64,000 nucleotides of DNA from Saposhnikovia divaricata (GCA_036435485.1 CM071600.1:113390046-113454045), one strand, 5' to 3'; shown: positions 34,528 through 47,510, counted from the stretch's first letter. Numbers and translations are program-made. The notes: generated from the letters alone by a model not told the origin.

Positions 34528-35898
34528 GTTAATCTGTTCAATGATCTCCTCTTGGGTGCTAAGATACCAACAGAATGGAGGCGTAGTGTTGTAGTTCCTT
34601 TTTTCAAGAACAAAGGCGATGCTCAGAGTTGTAGTAACTATAGGGGTATTAAATAACTCAGCCATACTATGAAACTCTGGGAGAGAGTGGTAGAAGGCCG
34701 GATTAGAAGAGAAGTTGAAATCTCAGAGAATCAATTTGGTTTTATGCCGGGGAGATCGACGACCGAGGCCATTCATCTCGTCAGACGCCTTATGGAGAAG
34801 TTAAGGGAATGCCGCAAAGACCTCCATATGGTGTTCATTGATCTCGAGAAGGCTTATGATAGTATCCCCCGTGAAGCGATTTGGAAGACCCTCATAGAGC
34901 GGAGTGTATCGTCGGCGTACGTAAGAGTGATTCAAGACATGTACTCCCAAGCTAGTTCTTGCGTCCAGACCCCAGTGGGTGACTCGCGTTTCTTCCCTGT
35001 TGAGATTGGGCTTCATCAGGGATCGGCCCTTAGTCCTCTTCTTTTCGCACTTATCCTTGATGGCATGTCACGCGGGATCCTAGACGCCGTCCCGTGGTGC
35101 ATGCTCTTCGCTGACGATATCGTGCTAGTGGCGGAGTCAAGGGGAGAGGTCAACGAGAAGTTGGAACTATGGAGATCTACTTTGGAGTCACAAGGCTTGC
35201 GGGTGAGTAGAACTAAAACCGAGTATCTCTGGTGCAACTTCAGTGGCGAGGCCATCGACGAAGGGGTGGAGGTTAAGATCGAAGATCAGATCGTCCAAAA
35301 GGAAGGTGAGGTTGAAGATGATGTCAAGCATCATATCAATGCTGGGTGGCTAAGGTGGAGGGCAGCGTCAGGGGTGATGTGCGACAAGAAGGTTCCTTTA
35401 AAGTTGAAAGGGAGATTCTACAGAGCGGCAATCTGGCCTGCGTTGTTATATGGTTCTGAGTGCTGGGCAGCGAAGAAGACCCACGAAAACAAGTTGGAAG
35501 CAGCTGAAATGAGGATGTTGCGGTGGTCGTGTGGCCGCACGATGATAGATAGAATCCCTAATAGGGTGTTTAGGACCGAGCTCGAAGTGGCGCCTCTTTC
35601 TGCGAAAGTTAGGGAAGGGAGGTTGAGATGGTTCGGCCACGTCCGTAGGAGGCGGCCGGAAGCCCCAGTGAGAAGGGTCGAGAGTCTTTCGGTTGTTGGG
35701 GTGAGGAGGAGAGGCAGACCGAGGAGGTCATGGGAAGAGCAGCTTAGGTTGGATTTGAAGGCTATGAACCTAAGTGAGACCATGACCGCTGACAGGTGTT
35801 CGTGGAGGCGGCGGATCAGAGTGGTGGACTCGCTTCTAGGGGACGGTTCTATAGTGGAGAACCTCAGAATCGGGTTGTCTCGGATGGCCTTATCTTAG
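34528..35898 (+). pseudogene. RTE LINE reverse transcriptase, C-terminal part
   Basis: The frame runs from about 34528, is broken by TAA at 34651-34653 (in GIK-stop-LSHTM), then stays open for 409 codons from 34669. RT landmarks: FGFMPGRSTTEAIHL, palm motif A FIDLEKAYDS, motif B HQGSALSPLLF, motif C MLFADDIV (catalytic FADD). The typical LINE C-terminal region follows (RMLRWSCGRTM, GRLRWFGHVRRR). The stretch that normally carries a YLGS motif is shortened to EDQIVQKEGE, suggesting a small in-frame deletion. The endonuclease domain is absent. Not autonomous. Confidence 0.9.
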
Positions 35899-36250
35899 GA
35901 ATTCGGCTTTTTCCGATATATTTTTCCATTATCATTTTGTATTTTTAATATCATATGTTTCCCGGTTGTGCAGGTGCAGGGAGCTTCGCTTGGTGGTATC
36001 TAGAGGCATGGTAGGTAAGTCCCGTGTGGAGAAAGCCATGGGCTCAGGTATTGTTGTGAACTTTGCCGCATATCTTTTAGATTTCTTTGTTTTCATCACA
36101 CACCTTATATGTCGTGCACATAGCCGAGGGTCTTCACGGAAACAGCCTCCCCATGCTAAAAAGTGGGGGCATGGCCTGCGTACATCCTACCCTCCCCAGA
36201 CCCTGCTCTGAGCGGGACATACTGGGTATGTTTGGTTTGGTTTGGTTTTT
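34528..36250 (+). mobile_element. 5'-truncated RTE-type LINE
   Basis: Homology begins abruptly inside the RT region and runs to a canonical plant RTE tail: CCTACCCTCCCCAGACCC (36188-36205), ACTGGGTATG, and a TTTGG repeat (36231-36250). 5' truncation and a short 3' repeat tail are usual for non-LTR insertions. Clearly more GC-rich than its surroundings. Confidence 0.9.
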
Positions 36251-36381
36251 ATTTTAAGTTCCTCGTTTTCTTATATCACTCCATTTTTTATCTGAAAAAT
36301 AAGAAAAGTAAGAGATTTATTAAGTGTATGTACCGTTGACTTCTTTAACATCTTTTGATGATCTTTATTGTCTTTCTTTGA

Positions 36382-36846
36382 TGAATATGATGTACGACAT
36401 CTCTCAAAAACAAGTGACATACATACACATTTATACCATTACTACATAGACATCTTTGTAAAATCACATATTCCTTTAAAATTTTATACGCACACAATTC
36501 ATATATTGGCGGTTGTATAACTTTTTTAATTATATTATCTAAAAATTTACATAATATAATTATATTGTTACTGATTGTTACTTTATGAGATAAATACAAA
36601 AATGGCTCATTCAAATTTTTTATTAGAGTCGGGTCCTGAGCATACTAAAACTGAATCAATGAAGCTTGATTTCATCAAATTATTTTGATTTTTTAGATCT
36701 AACGATTCGATTTTATTCGAACCTCATTCAACCATTAATTTTTTTTATTATAAATTATATTTATCTAAAAAGAACATAAAAGAATAAATATTTTAAATAA
36801 TCCATGTTTCAGCGAAACAAACATACATTCTCATTTATTGAGTTTT
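36382..36846. repeat. Segmental duplication copy 1, right part
   Basis: Matches 52319-52792 with few changes, ending exactly at ATTGAGTTTT, where different LTRs begin in each copy. Confidence 0.88.
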
Positions 36847-38302
36847 TGAACACTCGTAACTCAGTAAGAAGAGATACCAACCAAGTAACCTCACAACATG
36901 TGTCTGCTAGACTTCGATATTCTGCCTCTGCTGAGGAACGAGACACAAAATCTTACAGGGGCTTGCATAGCACAGAGCAAATGCTACCCAAAATCTTACA
37001 GGGGTTTGCACGGCAAAAAAGCACAATGCTACCCAAATGGCCAAACATACACAATAGTCATGACTATACGTGTCCCATAACATCGGCGACATGCCCATAC
37101 TATTTAAATACACCGCATAGGAGGTGCCCAGCACGAGATTCTCTCCACTCATGACGAAGTCTTACAATATCTCCCAAATCATAATAAAATCATAAATAAC
37201 TTCCTCGAAAAAGAAATGATCTCACAATATCTCCGAAATCATACGTACATCACAAATAACAGATAACACATACTCAAATATCACACACCCAAATATTGTA
37301 CAAAGTAGACGATTAAATATAAATTTCCAAAACCTGACCAGTCTCAAAGAATAGCAATTTACTCTATAATGATGAACTCAAATGAAAAAGTATAAAACAC
37401 GAAAGTCGTAGAGGATTCCGGGACCTTTCCAGAATTGTAAGGTTTGTTAAAAACGGAGAAGTAACGAATTCAGAAACAATGAAAATGCAGACTGGGAGAA
37501 CAGAATCAGGCACTGATCATAGTAGTAATTCGATATTTAACACATCAAAATCACAGAATTTGTTAATGGAACGTAAACGCAAAATACAGATATCAAAACA
37601 AGCTTTCCAGAATGGTATCGGTCATAGTTTTTGAACAAATTTCCGATTTACTATGAATTTTCGAAGTTCGGACATCAGAACTGAAATTAACCCACCATAT
37701 TACATAAACGGTAGATTTTAACATACTTACAAGCAAAATCTCAGAAAACGTAAAGAACAAAAAACAATGATAATCAAATTATATTTCCAACGAGTCTAAA
37801 ATCATAATGATCCAATAAACGATGAATTAGATACGAATTTTGAAAGAATTTAGAATTGATGTAACTCAAACGAATAGCAATACGAAGATAAAGAAAGAAA
37901 CGAAGAAATCCGTACCTCAAACTTGAGGATTATCACAAATTCTCAATAAATTCAGCCCTCCAAGCCAAGAACCCTAAATTATAACAAAAGAATGGATACT
38001 GTAAACCATAATCTCATACACATGTATATACATAACCAAGATTCGAATCTCTTACCTCGAACTCAAAATTCCTAAGCCTTCAATTAGGCTTGCAATCTCC
38101 TCTTCTCTTTCATCTCTTTCTTCTTCTCTCTCTTTTCCTTCTTCCTTCTGACCCAAAAGTAACGTAAGTTTCTTTTTCTCCAAACCCTCACTCTTTTTCT
38201 TTTCTTTTATTCTCTCTTTCTCTCTTTTAAGTAATAATCCTAAAACAATATTCTATTTATAAAAGAAATATATACTTACACATAAAATAATATTAATAAC
38301 TC

Positions 38303-38347
<45 letters not shown>

Positions 38348-38382
38348 CGAATAAAATCCTAAAAAACATACGGGATGTTACA
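36847..38382 (-). repeat. Candidate solo LTR, Ty3/Gypsy (Tekay-like)
   Basis: 1536 bp, TGAACACTCG at the left and CGGGATGTTACA at the right. Read on the minus strand it starts TGTAACATCCCG, a start common in Tekay/Del-type chromoviruses, followed by an (ATT)n microsatellite (38308-38345), a TATA-like TATAAATAG (about 38254-38262) and a purine-rich leader. The right border abuts the broken Copia RT, and no TSD is seen. Confidence 0.55.
38308..38345. repeat. (ATT)n microsatellite
   Basis: About 12 ATT/TTA units inside the putative LTR. Confidence 0.95.
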
Positions 38383-40763
38383 ATAACCATGTCATCAACA
38401 TAGATAAGCAGTATGACAACAGTATCCTCTTTGTGAAAAACAAACAGACTGGGATCACCAGTGGTTTGTACAAAACCAAAGGAGAGAAGAGCAGCAGATA
38501 GAGCAAGAAACCACTAGCGTGGAGCTTGTTTTACCCCATACAATGACTTCAATAACTTGCACACCAGCTTCTGATTAGGATATTGCTTTAAAATATGTTC
38601 TGGAATGGCATACCCAGGTGGACAAGCCATGTATACCTCCTCATCTAATGTACCATGCAAAAACGCATTGGTTACATCAAGTTGTGTTAAGGACCAATTA
38701 TTCATGGTAGCTATGGCCAACAAAAGACAAAAAGAAGTCATTTTGGCTACGACAGCAAACGTTTCAAAATAGTCCAAATTAGCTGTTTGTGTAAAACCTT
38801 TGGCGCCTTGTAGCGATCAATCTTACCATCAGCTAGGTACTTAATCCTATAAAGCCATCTGCAATCCACATTTTTCTTATGAGGAGGTAAAGGAACCACC
38901 TCCCATGTCCCATTAGCCTCTAAAGCAGCCAACTCAACATTCATGGCTTCACACCATTCAGGGATTTGCACAGCCTGTTTATAAGTCTGGGGTTCAAGAG
39001 AAACATTATTAGCTAAATGAGAAGGTAACCCAGTAAAGTCACTATATTTAGCAGGTAATGTCTTGGTTCTGTGAGGTCGAACGGGTACTATAGGCTGAGC
39101 TGGTACTATAGGTTGAACTGTAGGCTGATTGTCCACAACCAAAACATTAGAATTCTCAGAATTCTCAACAGACTCTGTAGAAGAAGGAGTAGGAGGATCA
39201 AACTGATCAGATGATGAGGGTAAATAGAGAGGGTCATTATCAAGAAAGATAGGACTGGCAGGAAACATAAGGTGAGGAGATTGAGACTCAATATCTTTAA
39301 AGGAAAAAATAGTCTCAAGAAATCGAACATCTCTTGACACAAACACCTCACGAGTATCCAAATTAAGGACTTTATATTCTTTCTTAGCATATGGATAACC
39401 CAAAAACAATCCTTTAATAGCACGAGCTGCAAATTTATCACTAGGCTGTGGAACCACAGTAGTATAGCATAAGGAGCAAAACACCTTTAGATGATCATAC
39501 ATAGGGACAGAATCAAACAACACTTCATATGGGCTTTTATCAAGCAGAATGGCAGAAGGAGTTCGATTGATTAAGTAAGCAGCTGTCAATAAAGAATCAC
39601 CCCAGAAAACAATTGGAAGTGAAGCATGAAATCTTAATGCCCTGGCACAGTTAAGTAGATGCCTATGCTTACGTTTGACCAATCCATTTTGTTGTGGTGT
39701 GCATACACAACTAGATTGATGAACAATACCATGATCAGCTAAGTACTTGGACACTGAATGATTCTGGACCATTATCTGTGCGTATCACCTTAATGGTAGT
39801 AGAAAACTGATTTTGAATAAGAGAAATAAAGACTTTAAGTAGAACATGAACTACAGACTTATCAGACAACAAATAAACCCAAGTACATCTGGATTTATCT
39901 TCCACTAAGGTAAGAAACATGTTACAATTTCCATGAGTTTTAAAATGATACAGACCCCATAGGTCAACATGAACAATATCAAACAAATTTCTACTAACAT
40001 GTTCACTAGTTGGAAAAGACAGTCTAGGTTGTTTAGCAAAGTAACAACAATCACAAGTATCCAGAACTTGAGTCTTACAGTCAAAGGGTAACTTGTGAAC
40101 AACAACAGTAGGTGCATGACCCATACGAGCATGCCATAAATCCAAACTAGTAACATGAGCAATAAACGGATCCCCTTGAGGAAGAGACATCACTGCATTG
40201 ACTTGAGTCTTGTGTGTAGTATCTGTGATTATATATAATCCATGCTCCTCCCTACCAAGTACGAGAGCCTTCTTCCAAGTATGGTCCTGAAGGTAACACA
40301 CATCAGACAAGAAATTTACTTGATAAGGTGTATCCTGAAGAAGCTTATAAATGGATAACAGGTTGTAATTAAATGTAGGAACACACAAGACATTTGTCAA
40401 CGTAATAGAGGAATTGAGAGTAAGATTGCCAGTGTGACTGACAATAGCAGTAGCCTCATTAAGTAACTGCAAATTAGTTGTACAAGTTTGAACATCCTGA
40501 AGTAGATGTAAAAAGGGGGTAATATGATCAGTAGCCCCAGTGTCAAGTATCCACTTGCACTGGGAATAACCAGCAGGTAAAGTATGAACCTGATGTGCCA
40601 TATGGTTACCTGAGAGCTAAACATGATTGATAGAATGCTGAGGCAACCAAGATGAATTACCACTAGAAGTGGTTACAGTAAAAGTAGTAGAAGCATAAGC
40701 TATTTGAGAAGACTGAGATCCAGTTAAAGACTTCTGTAACAACTGAATTAGCTGCTTGCACTG
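38383..40763 (-). pseudogene. Copia pol fragment (protease, integrase, partial RT)
   Basis: Order on the minus strand: protease DTGATDHI (about 40540), GAG-pre-integrase HARMGHAP and CDCCYFAKQ, integrase core HVDLWG and RTDNG, then TPQQNGLVKRKHR where the usual catalytic Glu of VERKHR is Lys. A frame break lies near 39740-39770. RT follows (EAMNVELAALEANGTWEVVPLP, about 38955 to 38885), with another break near 38770. A stop replaces the codon after GVKQAPR (38514-38516). The last readable motif is YVDDM near 38400. Inactive. Confidence 0.9.
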
Positions 40764-41270
40764 TGTTAAATATAATTGATGTGTTTTAATCAGTGTTTTA
40801 GTGTTACAGTGAATTATCAGAGTTTAGCTGGAAGCGGTCAGAGTTTAGTGTAAACTCTGACAGATGGAAGCTTGACAGAGTTTGTCAAACTCTATCTGGA
40901 GGCAGCGTCTACTGGTCAATAGTGATTGAAGTTTTATTATGGAAGCGATATCTTTGAAGATTGGATAGCTATCAAAGAGATCGAGTTGACTTAGGAGACG
41001 TGTGACAATCTATAATTGATATTATTGTATAGCTGATTATTAGGAATATCAATTAGAGATTGTATCGAAGCTGTATGTTTTATAAATACAGTTAGGTTAA
41101 CCCTAGAAGGGTATCGTGCAACGAATTTTCTTTATTGTAACCTAGCAGCTCTTTGTGATAGTTTACATCACGAAGAGGGTTCTTAATACCAGAAGTTTTT
41201 AAGTGCAAAAACGTCTTACTTGTTAAACTCTCATACGAATTTGATTATTAATTGTGTATTCGGCCTAACA
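40764..41270 (+). repeat. 5' LTR of SIRE-like element
   Basis: 507 bp, TGTTAAATAT to CGGCCTAACA. TATA-like TTTATAAATACAG near 41075-41087. Two adjacent hairpins in U3: TCAGAGTTTA gtg TAAACTCTGA and a GACAGAGTTT/AAACTCTRTC arm pair. Confidence 0.95.
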
Positions 41271-41272
41271 AG

Positions 41273-41284
41273 TGGTATCAGAGC
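41273..41284 (+). promoter_or_regulatory. Primer-binding site, initiator tRNA-Met
   Basis: TGGTATCAGAGC, the standard Ty1/Copia primer site, two bases after the LTR. Confidence 0.95.
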
Positions 41285-41331
41285 CAATCTGTTACTTTAT
41301 TACAGGTTAAGATCCAAACACAACAATAATC

Positions 41332-43562
41332 ATGTCAGCAATTCCTCCACCAACACCTACTGTTTCTGAAAAGGCTCCTACTACTGTGAGTCGTTATGAA
41401 CCAATCAGGGTTCCTATTCTCAGGCCATTAGAGTATGCTATGTGGAAGGTCAAGATGACTATGTTTCTGGAGGCTACAGATCCAGAATATCTTGACAGGA
41501 TTTATGAAGGCCCTCACAATCCTACAAAGCTATCTGTTGCACTGCTGGTGAAGAAGCTAAAATAGTTCCAAAGGAAAAGAAGGACATGACTCCTGAAGAT
41601 CTATCATCAATTGCTAAGGATGCAAAGGTTAGGCATTTACTGCATAGTGCTTTAGACAATGTTATGTCTAACAAAGTCATTAACTGCACCACTGCAAAAG
41701 AGATATGGGATGCTCTTGAAGTCAGGTGTCAAGAAACTGCGGCTATTAAGAAGAATAGGAGAAACATACTCACACAAGAGTATGAGCATTTTGAGGCTAA
41801 ACCTGAAGAGACCATGACAGAAACATTTGATAGATTCTGCAAACTGCTCAATGATCTGTCATTGGTCAACAAAGAGTATGATCTAGAAGACTGAAATCTC
41901 AAGTTTCTTCTTTCTCTACCTGAAAAGTGGGATGTGAAAACAACCACTATTAGAGACAACTATGATCTTGCTAAAACAGAGATTGATGAAATCTATGGGC
42001 TGCTCAAAACTCATGAATTGGAAATGGAGCAGAGAAACAGGAGATCAAGCAGGAAGGCAAAGTCTGTTGCTCTTAATGTTGAAGAGAAGCCTCAGAAGAA
42101 AGAGGCATCAAGAAGGAAAATGAAGGGAAAAGCTTTGGTCATACACTCAGAAAGTGAATCATCAAACTCTGATTGTGATTCAAACTCTTCTGAATCATCT
42201 GACTCTGAGGATGATGAAGAAGAAATGAGGAAAATGGCTGTGTTGATGGTGAAGACCTTCAAGAAAATGGGCTTCAAGAATTTCAAGAAAGGGAAAAGGT
42301 TTTCTAGAGATTCAAATGAAGACAGGAAAAGCTTCAGGAAGTTTGATAAGAGAGATTCTAAGGGGAAGAAGGATAAGTCTGAAATTCAATGCTACAAGTG
42401 TAAGGAGATGGGTCACTATGCTCCTGAGTGCAAGAAGGGTAAAACTGGAAAGGTACTCTACACTAAAGGCAGAGATTGGGCAGATACTTCAGATTCTGAT
42501 GAAGAAGTGAACTATGCTCTCATGGCTACTACTAAATCAGAAACTTCTGAAAATCAGGTACCTCTAACCACCTATGCTTATAATATTGATGACATTGCTC
42601 AATTAAGAATTTATCTTAAGTCATTGCATATAAGTTATAGGGATCAGACTTTAGAAAATGAGAGGATAAAATCTGAAAATTCTGAACTTAAGGTTAGAAA
42701 TAAACTTGTTGAAGAAAAACTTGAAAACATGCAACAAGTTCAGAAAGAGAGAGATGATGTTGTTTCTATAGAACAGGATTTGTTTCAGAAATATAAACAA
42801 CTAGAATCTGAGTTGGAGGAAGCAAATAATAAAATTAGGACTTGGACTAATTCTGGAAAGGACACTCAACAGATTTTTCAAACAGACACTGTTGGTCTAG
42901 GTTATAATGAGGGAGATGAACTTAGATTTCAAAATCAAGTTAAAATCAGACCTCATTTTGTACATGGAGCCAGTAAATTTTTGTCTGAAAATGAAAAAGA
43001 AGCTGTTAAAAGTAAACCAGTAAAAACTAGTGTTAAACAGGTTAATATTGGTTCAATGACAGATAAACAACTCAAACATAAACTGAAGGAGTTAAAATCT
43101 GTTAAGAAACAGGGAGTGTCAAATAAGAACAGAAATGGAAAAGTAGGCATCACTTCAGGAAATAAACCAATGCTTGCTAGTTATGCTCCAAGAAAGATAT
43201 GTCATAACTGTGGTAGTACTAAGCATCTTGCAAATTTCTGCAAGAAAAACAAAAATATAAATTCTTTACCTTCCAAGTCTGAGGTAAAGAAGGATTTTTC
43301 TAGAACTAAGCCACAGACTTTATGCACACACTGTGGAAGCACTTGGCATTCCATTTATACCTGCGGAGAATATCATGCTATCTATCATAATTACTATGAA
43401 CTGAAACCCAATCTGAAATGGGTTAAAGTTGATACTGTAAGTGTAAACAATGATACTGTTAGCTCAAACTCTGATAATGTTAATTCCGCTGCAAAAGCTA
43501 ACAAAGTTAAGAATGTCAAAGGATCCAAGCAAGTCTGGATCCTTAAATCTAATCCTCAGTAA
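41332..43562 (+). pseudogene. SIRE-like gag, frameshifted, with three zinc knuckles
   Basis: Starts MSAIPPPTPTVSEKAPTTVS after the primer site. The frame shifts around 41540-41565, resumes in another frame, meets TGA at 41892-41894 (in EYDLED-stop-NLKFL), and stays open to 43562. Gag core: VRHLLHSALDNVMSNKVINC and KEIWDALEVRCQET. Three CCHC zinc knuckles: CYKCKEMGHYAPEC (42390-42431), CHNCGSTKHLANFC (43200-43241), CTHCGSTWHSIYTC (43323-43364). Between the first two is a charged, probably coiled-coil stretch (residues rich in Glu, Lys, Asn). Nucleic-acid binding and particle assembly are the expected roles. Pol follows in another frame after a stop, as is usual for this lineage. Confidence 0.9.
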
Positions 43563-43572
43563 TTGCTTGTGA

Positions 43573-46500
43573 TTGCAGGGCAACAGGGAGGCAACCCTAG
43601 TCGTGGACAGTGGATGTTCAGGACACATGACTGGAAATAAAGCCCTGCTATCAGACTATGAGGAGAAGGCTGGCCCAAAAGTTTCCTATGGTGATGGCAA
43701 TGTAGGAAGAACATTGGGATATGGCAATATTAATCTTGGAAATGTCATCATCAACAATGTAGCTCATGTCCCAGGACTCAAGCATGACTTGCTGTCTGTG
43801 AGTCAAATCTGTGACAAGGGATATCATATAGATTTTCAACCTGAATATTGTGAAGTTATCAGCAAATCTACAGGAAAGGTTGTTCTAGTTGGTCATAGGC
43901 AAAACAACATTTATGAAATCAAGCTCCTAATAGACTCTGTTGGAAAAGCTGTTTGCCTGTCTACAAGAATGTCTAGTGAAGAGAGTTGGAAGTGGCACAA
44001 GAAACTCTCACATTTGAACTTGAACAACATCAATGAATTGATCAGAAAGGATCTTGTAAGAGGACTCCCAAAGGCTCTGTTAAATGTTGATGGTCTATGT
44101 GACTCATGTCAAAAGGCCAAACAAAGGAAGTCATCTTTCAAGAGCAAGACAGAATTTTCAATCACTGATCCTTATCATCTTCTGCATGTTGATCTCTTTG
44201 GTCCAGTAAATGTTATGTCTATAGCAAGGAAGAAATATGCTCTAGTCATTGTTGATGAATACACTAGATTCACTTGGGTGTATTTTCTAGCAAAGAAGGA
44301 TGAAACTACATTAACTCTGATGGAGCATGTGAAGCTTCTGGACAAAGGATCAAGTAACAAAGTCAGAATCATCAGAAGTGATAATGGAACTGAGTTCAGA
44401 AATGCAACAATGGAAGAATTCTGCAAGGAAAATGGAGTGAAGCAAGAATTTTCAGCACCTGGTACACCACAACAAAATGGTGTAGTTGAAAGGAAAAATA
44501 GAACCTTGATTGAAGCTGCCAGAACTATGCTTGATGAAGCAAAATTGCCAACTTATTTCTGGGCAGAAGCTGTTCAAACTGCTTGTTTAACTCAAAATGC
44601 TACACTGATCAATAAGCATGGAAAAACACCATATGAGATGGTGAAGAAAAAGAAGCCTAACCTGAAATACTTTCATATTTTCGGGTGCAAATGTTTTCTT
44701 TTGAAGACTCATCCTGAACAGTTGACCAAGTTTGAGCTAAAGGTAGATGAAGGAATTTTTGTTGGCTATCCACTGTCAACAAAGGCATTCAGAGTTTACA
44801 ATCTGAGAACTAAAGTGATCATGGAATCTATACATGTGTCTTTTGATGATAAGAAGATAACTGGACTTGAAGACAAAGATGAATATGATCAACTGAACTT
44901 TGAAAATGAAGATTTAAACTCTGATGAAGTAAACTCTGATGAAACAATTCTGACAGACTCTGTTGAAACAAACTCTGAACCTCTACTAGTAAACACTGGA
45001 GAAACTTCTCAGCCACAACAAAGGGAAGAACCAGTTGAGGGGGAGCATGATCAAGATGAAGACTCAAACACTGATACCGAGTCAACTGAAAAATCTGGAT
45101 CAAACTCTGATGATTCAAACTCTGAAAATTCAAATTCTGACTCTGGGTAGTCAAGTTCAGGGGGAGTCTCAGAAAATGAAGAAAGATCACAACAAAATCA
45201 GGAAAGCATGGATCAAGGGGGAGGATCACATGCTGACAGAAGTCATTTGCCTTCTGCTAGGAAATGGACTAAATCACATACACCTGATTTGATAATTGGT
45301 GATCCAGATGCAAAAGTGAAAACAAGAAGTGCTACTGCAAGTGAATGTCTGGTTCATGCATTCTTATCTAAAAATGTACCAAAGAAAGTGGAAGAAGCTC
45401 TTCAAGATGCTGACTGGATAACAGCAATGCAGGAAGAGTTGAATGAATTTGAAAGGAATGAAGTTTGGACCCTTGTACCAAGGCCAAAGAACAGATCTAT
45501 TGTTGGTACTAAATGGGTTTTCAGAAACAAGACTGACAGTGAAGGTGTTATCACAAGGAACAAGGCTAGACTGGTAGCAAAAGGCTATTCACAGCAGGAA
45601 GGAATAGACTATGATGAAACATTTGCTCCAGTTGCAAGATTGGAGGCAATCAGAATTTTTCTAGCATATGCCTCTCACAAGAAATTCAAAGTGTTCCAGA
45701 TGGATGTGAAAAGTGCTTTTCTGAATGGAAAGCTTGAAGAGGAAGTGTTTGTTGAACAACCACCAGGATTTGTGGACCCCAAATATCCAGATTATGTCTA
45801 CAGGCTAGATAAGGCACTATATGGACTTAAGCAGGCACCAAGAGCATGGTATGAGACACTTGCTCAATTTCTTCTAGAAAGTGGATTCAACAGAGGAACA
45901 ATTGACAAAACTCTGTTTTATTTCAATCAAGGAAGTGACCTCCTTTTAGTTAAGATATATGTTGATAACATTATCTTTGGGTCTACTAATGATAAACTCT
46001 GTAAGAAGTTTGCCAAGCTCATGCAGTCCAGGTATCAAATGAGCATGATGGGAGAGCTTAGTTACTTTCTAGGCCTACAGGTGAAACAAACAGATGATGG
46101 TATCTTCATTAATCAAGCAAAATATACCAGAAATCTTCTCAAGAAATTTGGTATGCTTGACTGTTCATCTGCATCAACTCCCATGGCAACATCAACTAAA
46201 TTGGACAAAGACACAGGAGTTTCAGTGGATATGAAAAATTACAGGGGCATGATAGGATCTCTTCTTTACTTGACAGCTAGTAGGCCTGACATCATGTATG
46301 CAACCTGTCTTTGTGCAAGGTTTCAGGCAGATCCTAGAGAGCCACATCTGACAGCTGTGAAAAGAATCTTCAAGTATCTCAAGGGCACCTTATCATTAGG
46401 TCTGTGGTACCCCAGAGAATCAGATTTCAAGCTACTTGGGTATTCTGATGCAGACTTTGCAGGCTGCAAGATAGACAGAAAGAGCACTAGTGGAAGTTGT

Positions 46501-46902
46501 CAATTTCTTGGTGACAGACTTGTCTCTTGGTACAGCAAGAAACAAAAATAAATTTCCACCTCTACAGCTGAAGCAGAGTATATTGCAGCTGGTAGCTGTT
46601 GTGCACAGATCTTGTGGATGAAGAATTAATTGCTGGATTATGGATTGAGGTACAGTAAAATTCCTATTTACTGTGATAATCAAAGTGCTATTGCTATGAC
46701 AGGTAATCCAGTACAGCATTCAATGACCAAGAACATCAGCATAAGGTACCACTTCATCAGAGAACATGTGGAAGAAGGGAATATTGAACTACATTTTGTG
46801 TCTACAGAACAACAGCTTGCAGATATCTTCACTAAACCATTGAGTGAAGCTACATTTACAAGACTGGTCAATGAACTAGGAATGGTCTCTGGTTCTGACT
46901 AG
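43573..46902 (+). pseudogene. SIRE-like pol (protease, integrase, RT, RNase H), three stops
   Basis: Protease VVDSGCSGHMTG (about 43600). Integrase zinc region SHLNLNN and CDSCQKAKQ; core residues HVDLFGP, IIRSDNGTEF, NGVVERKNR, all three acidic positions present. An acidic, Ser/Asn-rich linker (about 44880-45200) contains TAG at 45148-45150. RT from about 45400 with RLVAKGYSQQEGIDYDETFA and FQMDVKSAFLNG; the active-site YVDD reads YVDN (45958-45969), a loss of the second catalytic Asp. RNase H GYSDADFAGCK is broken by TAA at 46549-46551 and 46627-46629, and ends VNELGMVSGSD at 46902. All segments after 43573 share one frame. Inactive as it stands. Confidence 0.93.
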
Positions 46903-47510
46903 GAATGTTGGTTAGATTCAAATTTTACTTAAGTAATGTGTTGCTCATATTTCCTTGATTTGTTATATGCTAAGTGAACTCTGTTATGCATACTCTGATA
47001 ATCTATTTTTCACTGTCAAACTCTGTTAAACTCTGTCAGCATGCCTGTATGTTATACACTGTTAATAAGTTGATAAACTCTGTGAACTCTGAGTTGATTT
47101 TTGTCTGAATGAAAACACCAATGAAGAAATATGTATGAAGCATGATTCTCAGCAATTAATCATGAATCTTTCTGAGTTATTGTGATCTAATCTTAGATTG
47201 TGCAGAAAATTAACACAGCATGATACTGGTTCATATTTATAGCATCTCTTAGTTTATTTTGTCCTAACTCTGAGTCTATAAATACTGTGTGCATTGCCTT
47301 TCATGAATAACTACTGATGTTGATGAACTCTAAACTCTGATTAGTTATACACTGGTAGATTAAAATGCTTACTGCAATACCCCAAAGAAAATGTATATAG
47401 GTTGTTATACTCCTTTGAGATTATGTTGGACACTAGGATGACCCAGGAACTTATTGGTATATAATATGTGCTAAAATTCTCTGATTTTTGGTGACTAGTT
47501 AAATACTAGG
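46903..47510 (+). other. Spacer between pol and the third ORF
   Basis: No coding frame. Rich in AACTCTG words (for example 47018-47035, 47075-47082, 47332-47339). The words TAGGATGACCCAGGAACTTA occur twice (about 47431 and 47503), a local duplication over the start of the third ORF. Confidence 0.6.

Noticed and set aside
35016..35783. Minus-strand ORFs across the LINE
   Set aside because: Antisense shadows of the RT frame in GC-richer DNA.
36804..37154. 116-codon ORF and overlapping frames at 36898-37152
   Set aside because: Lies in an LTR-like sequence; frames on both strands are equally open and no motif is seen.
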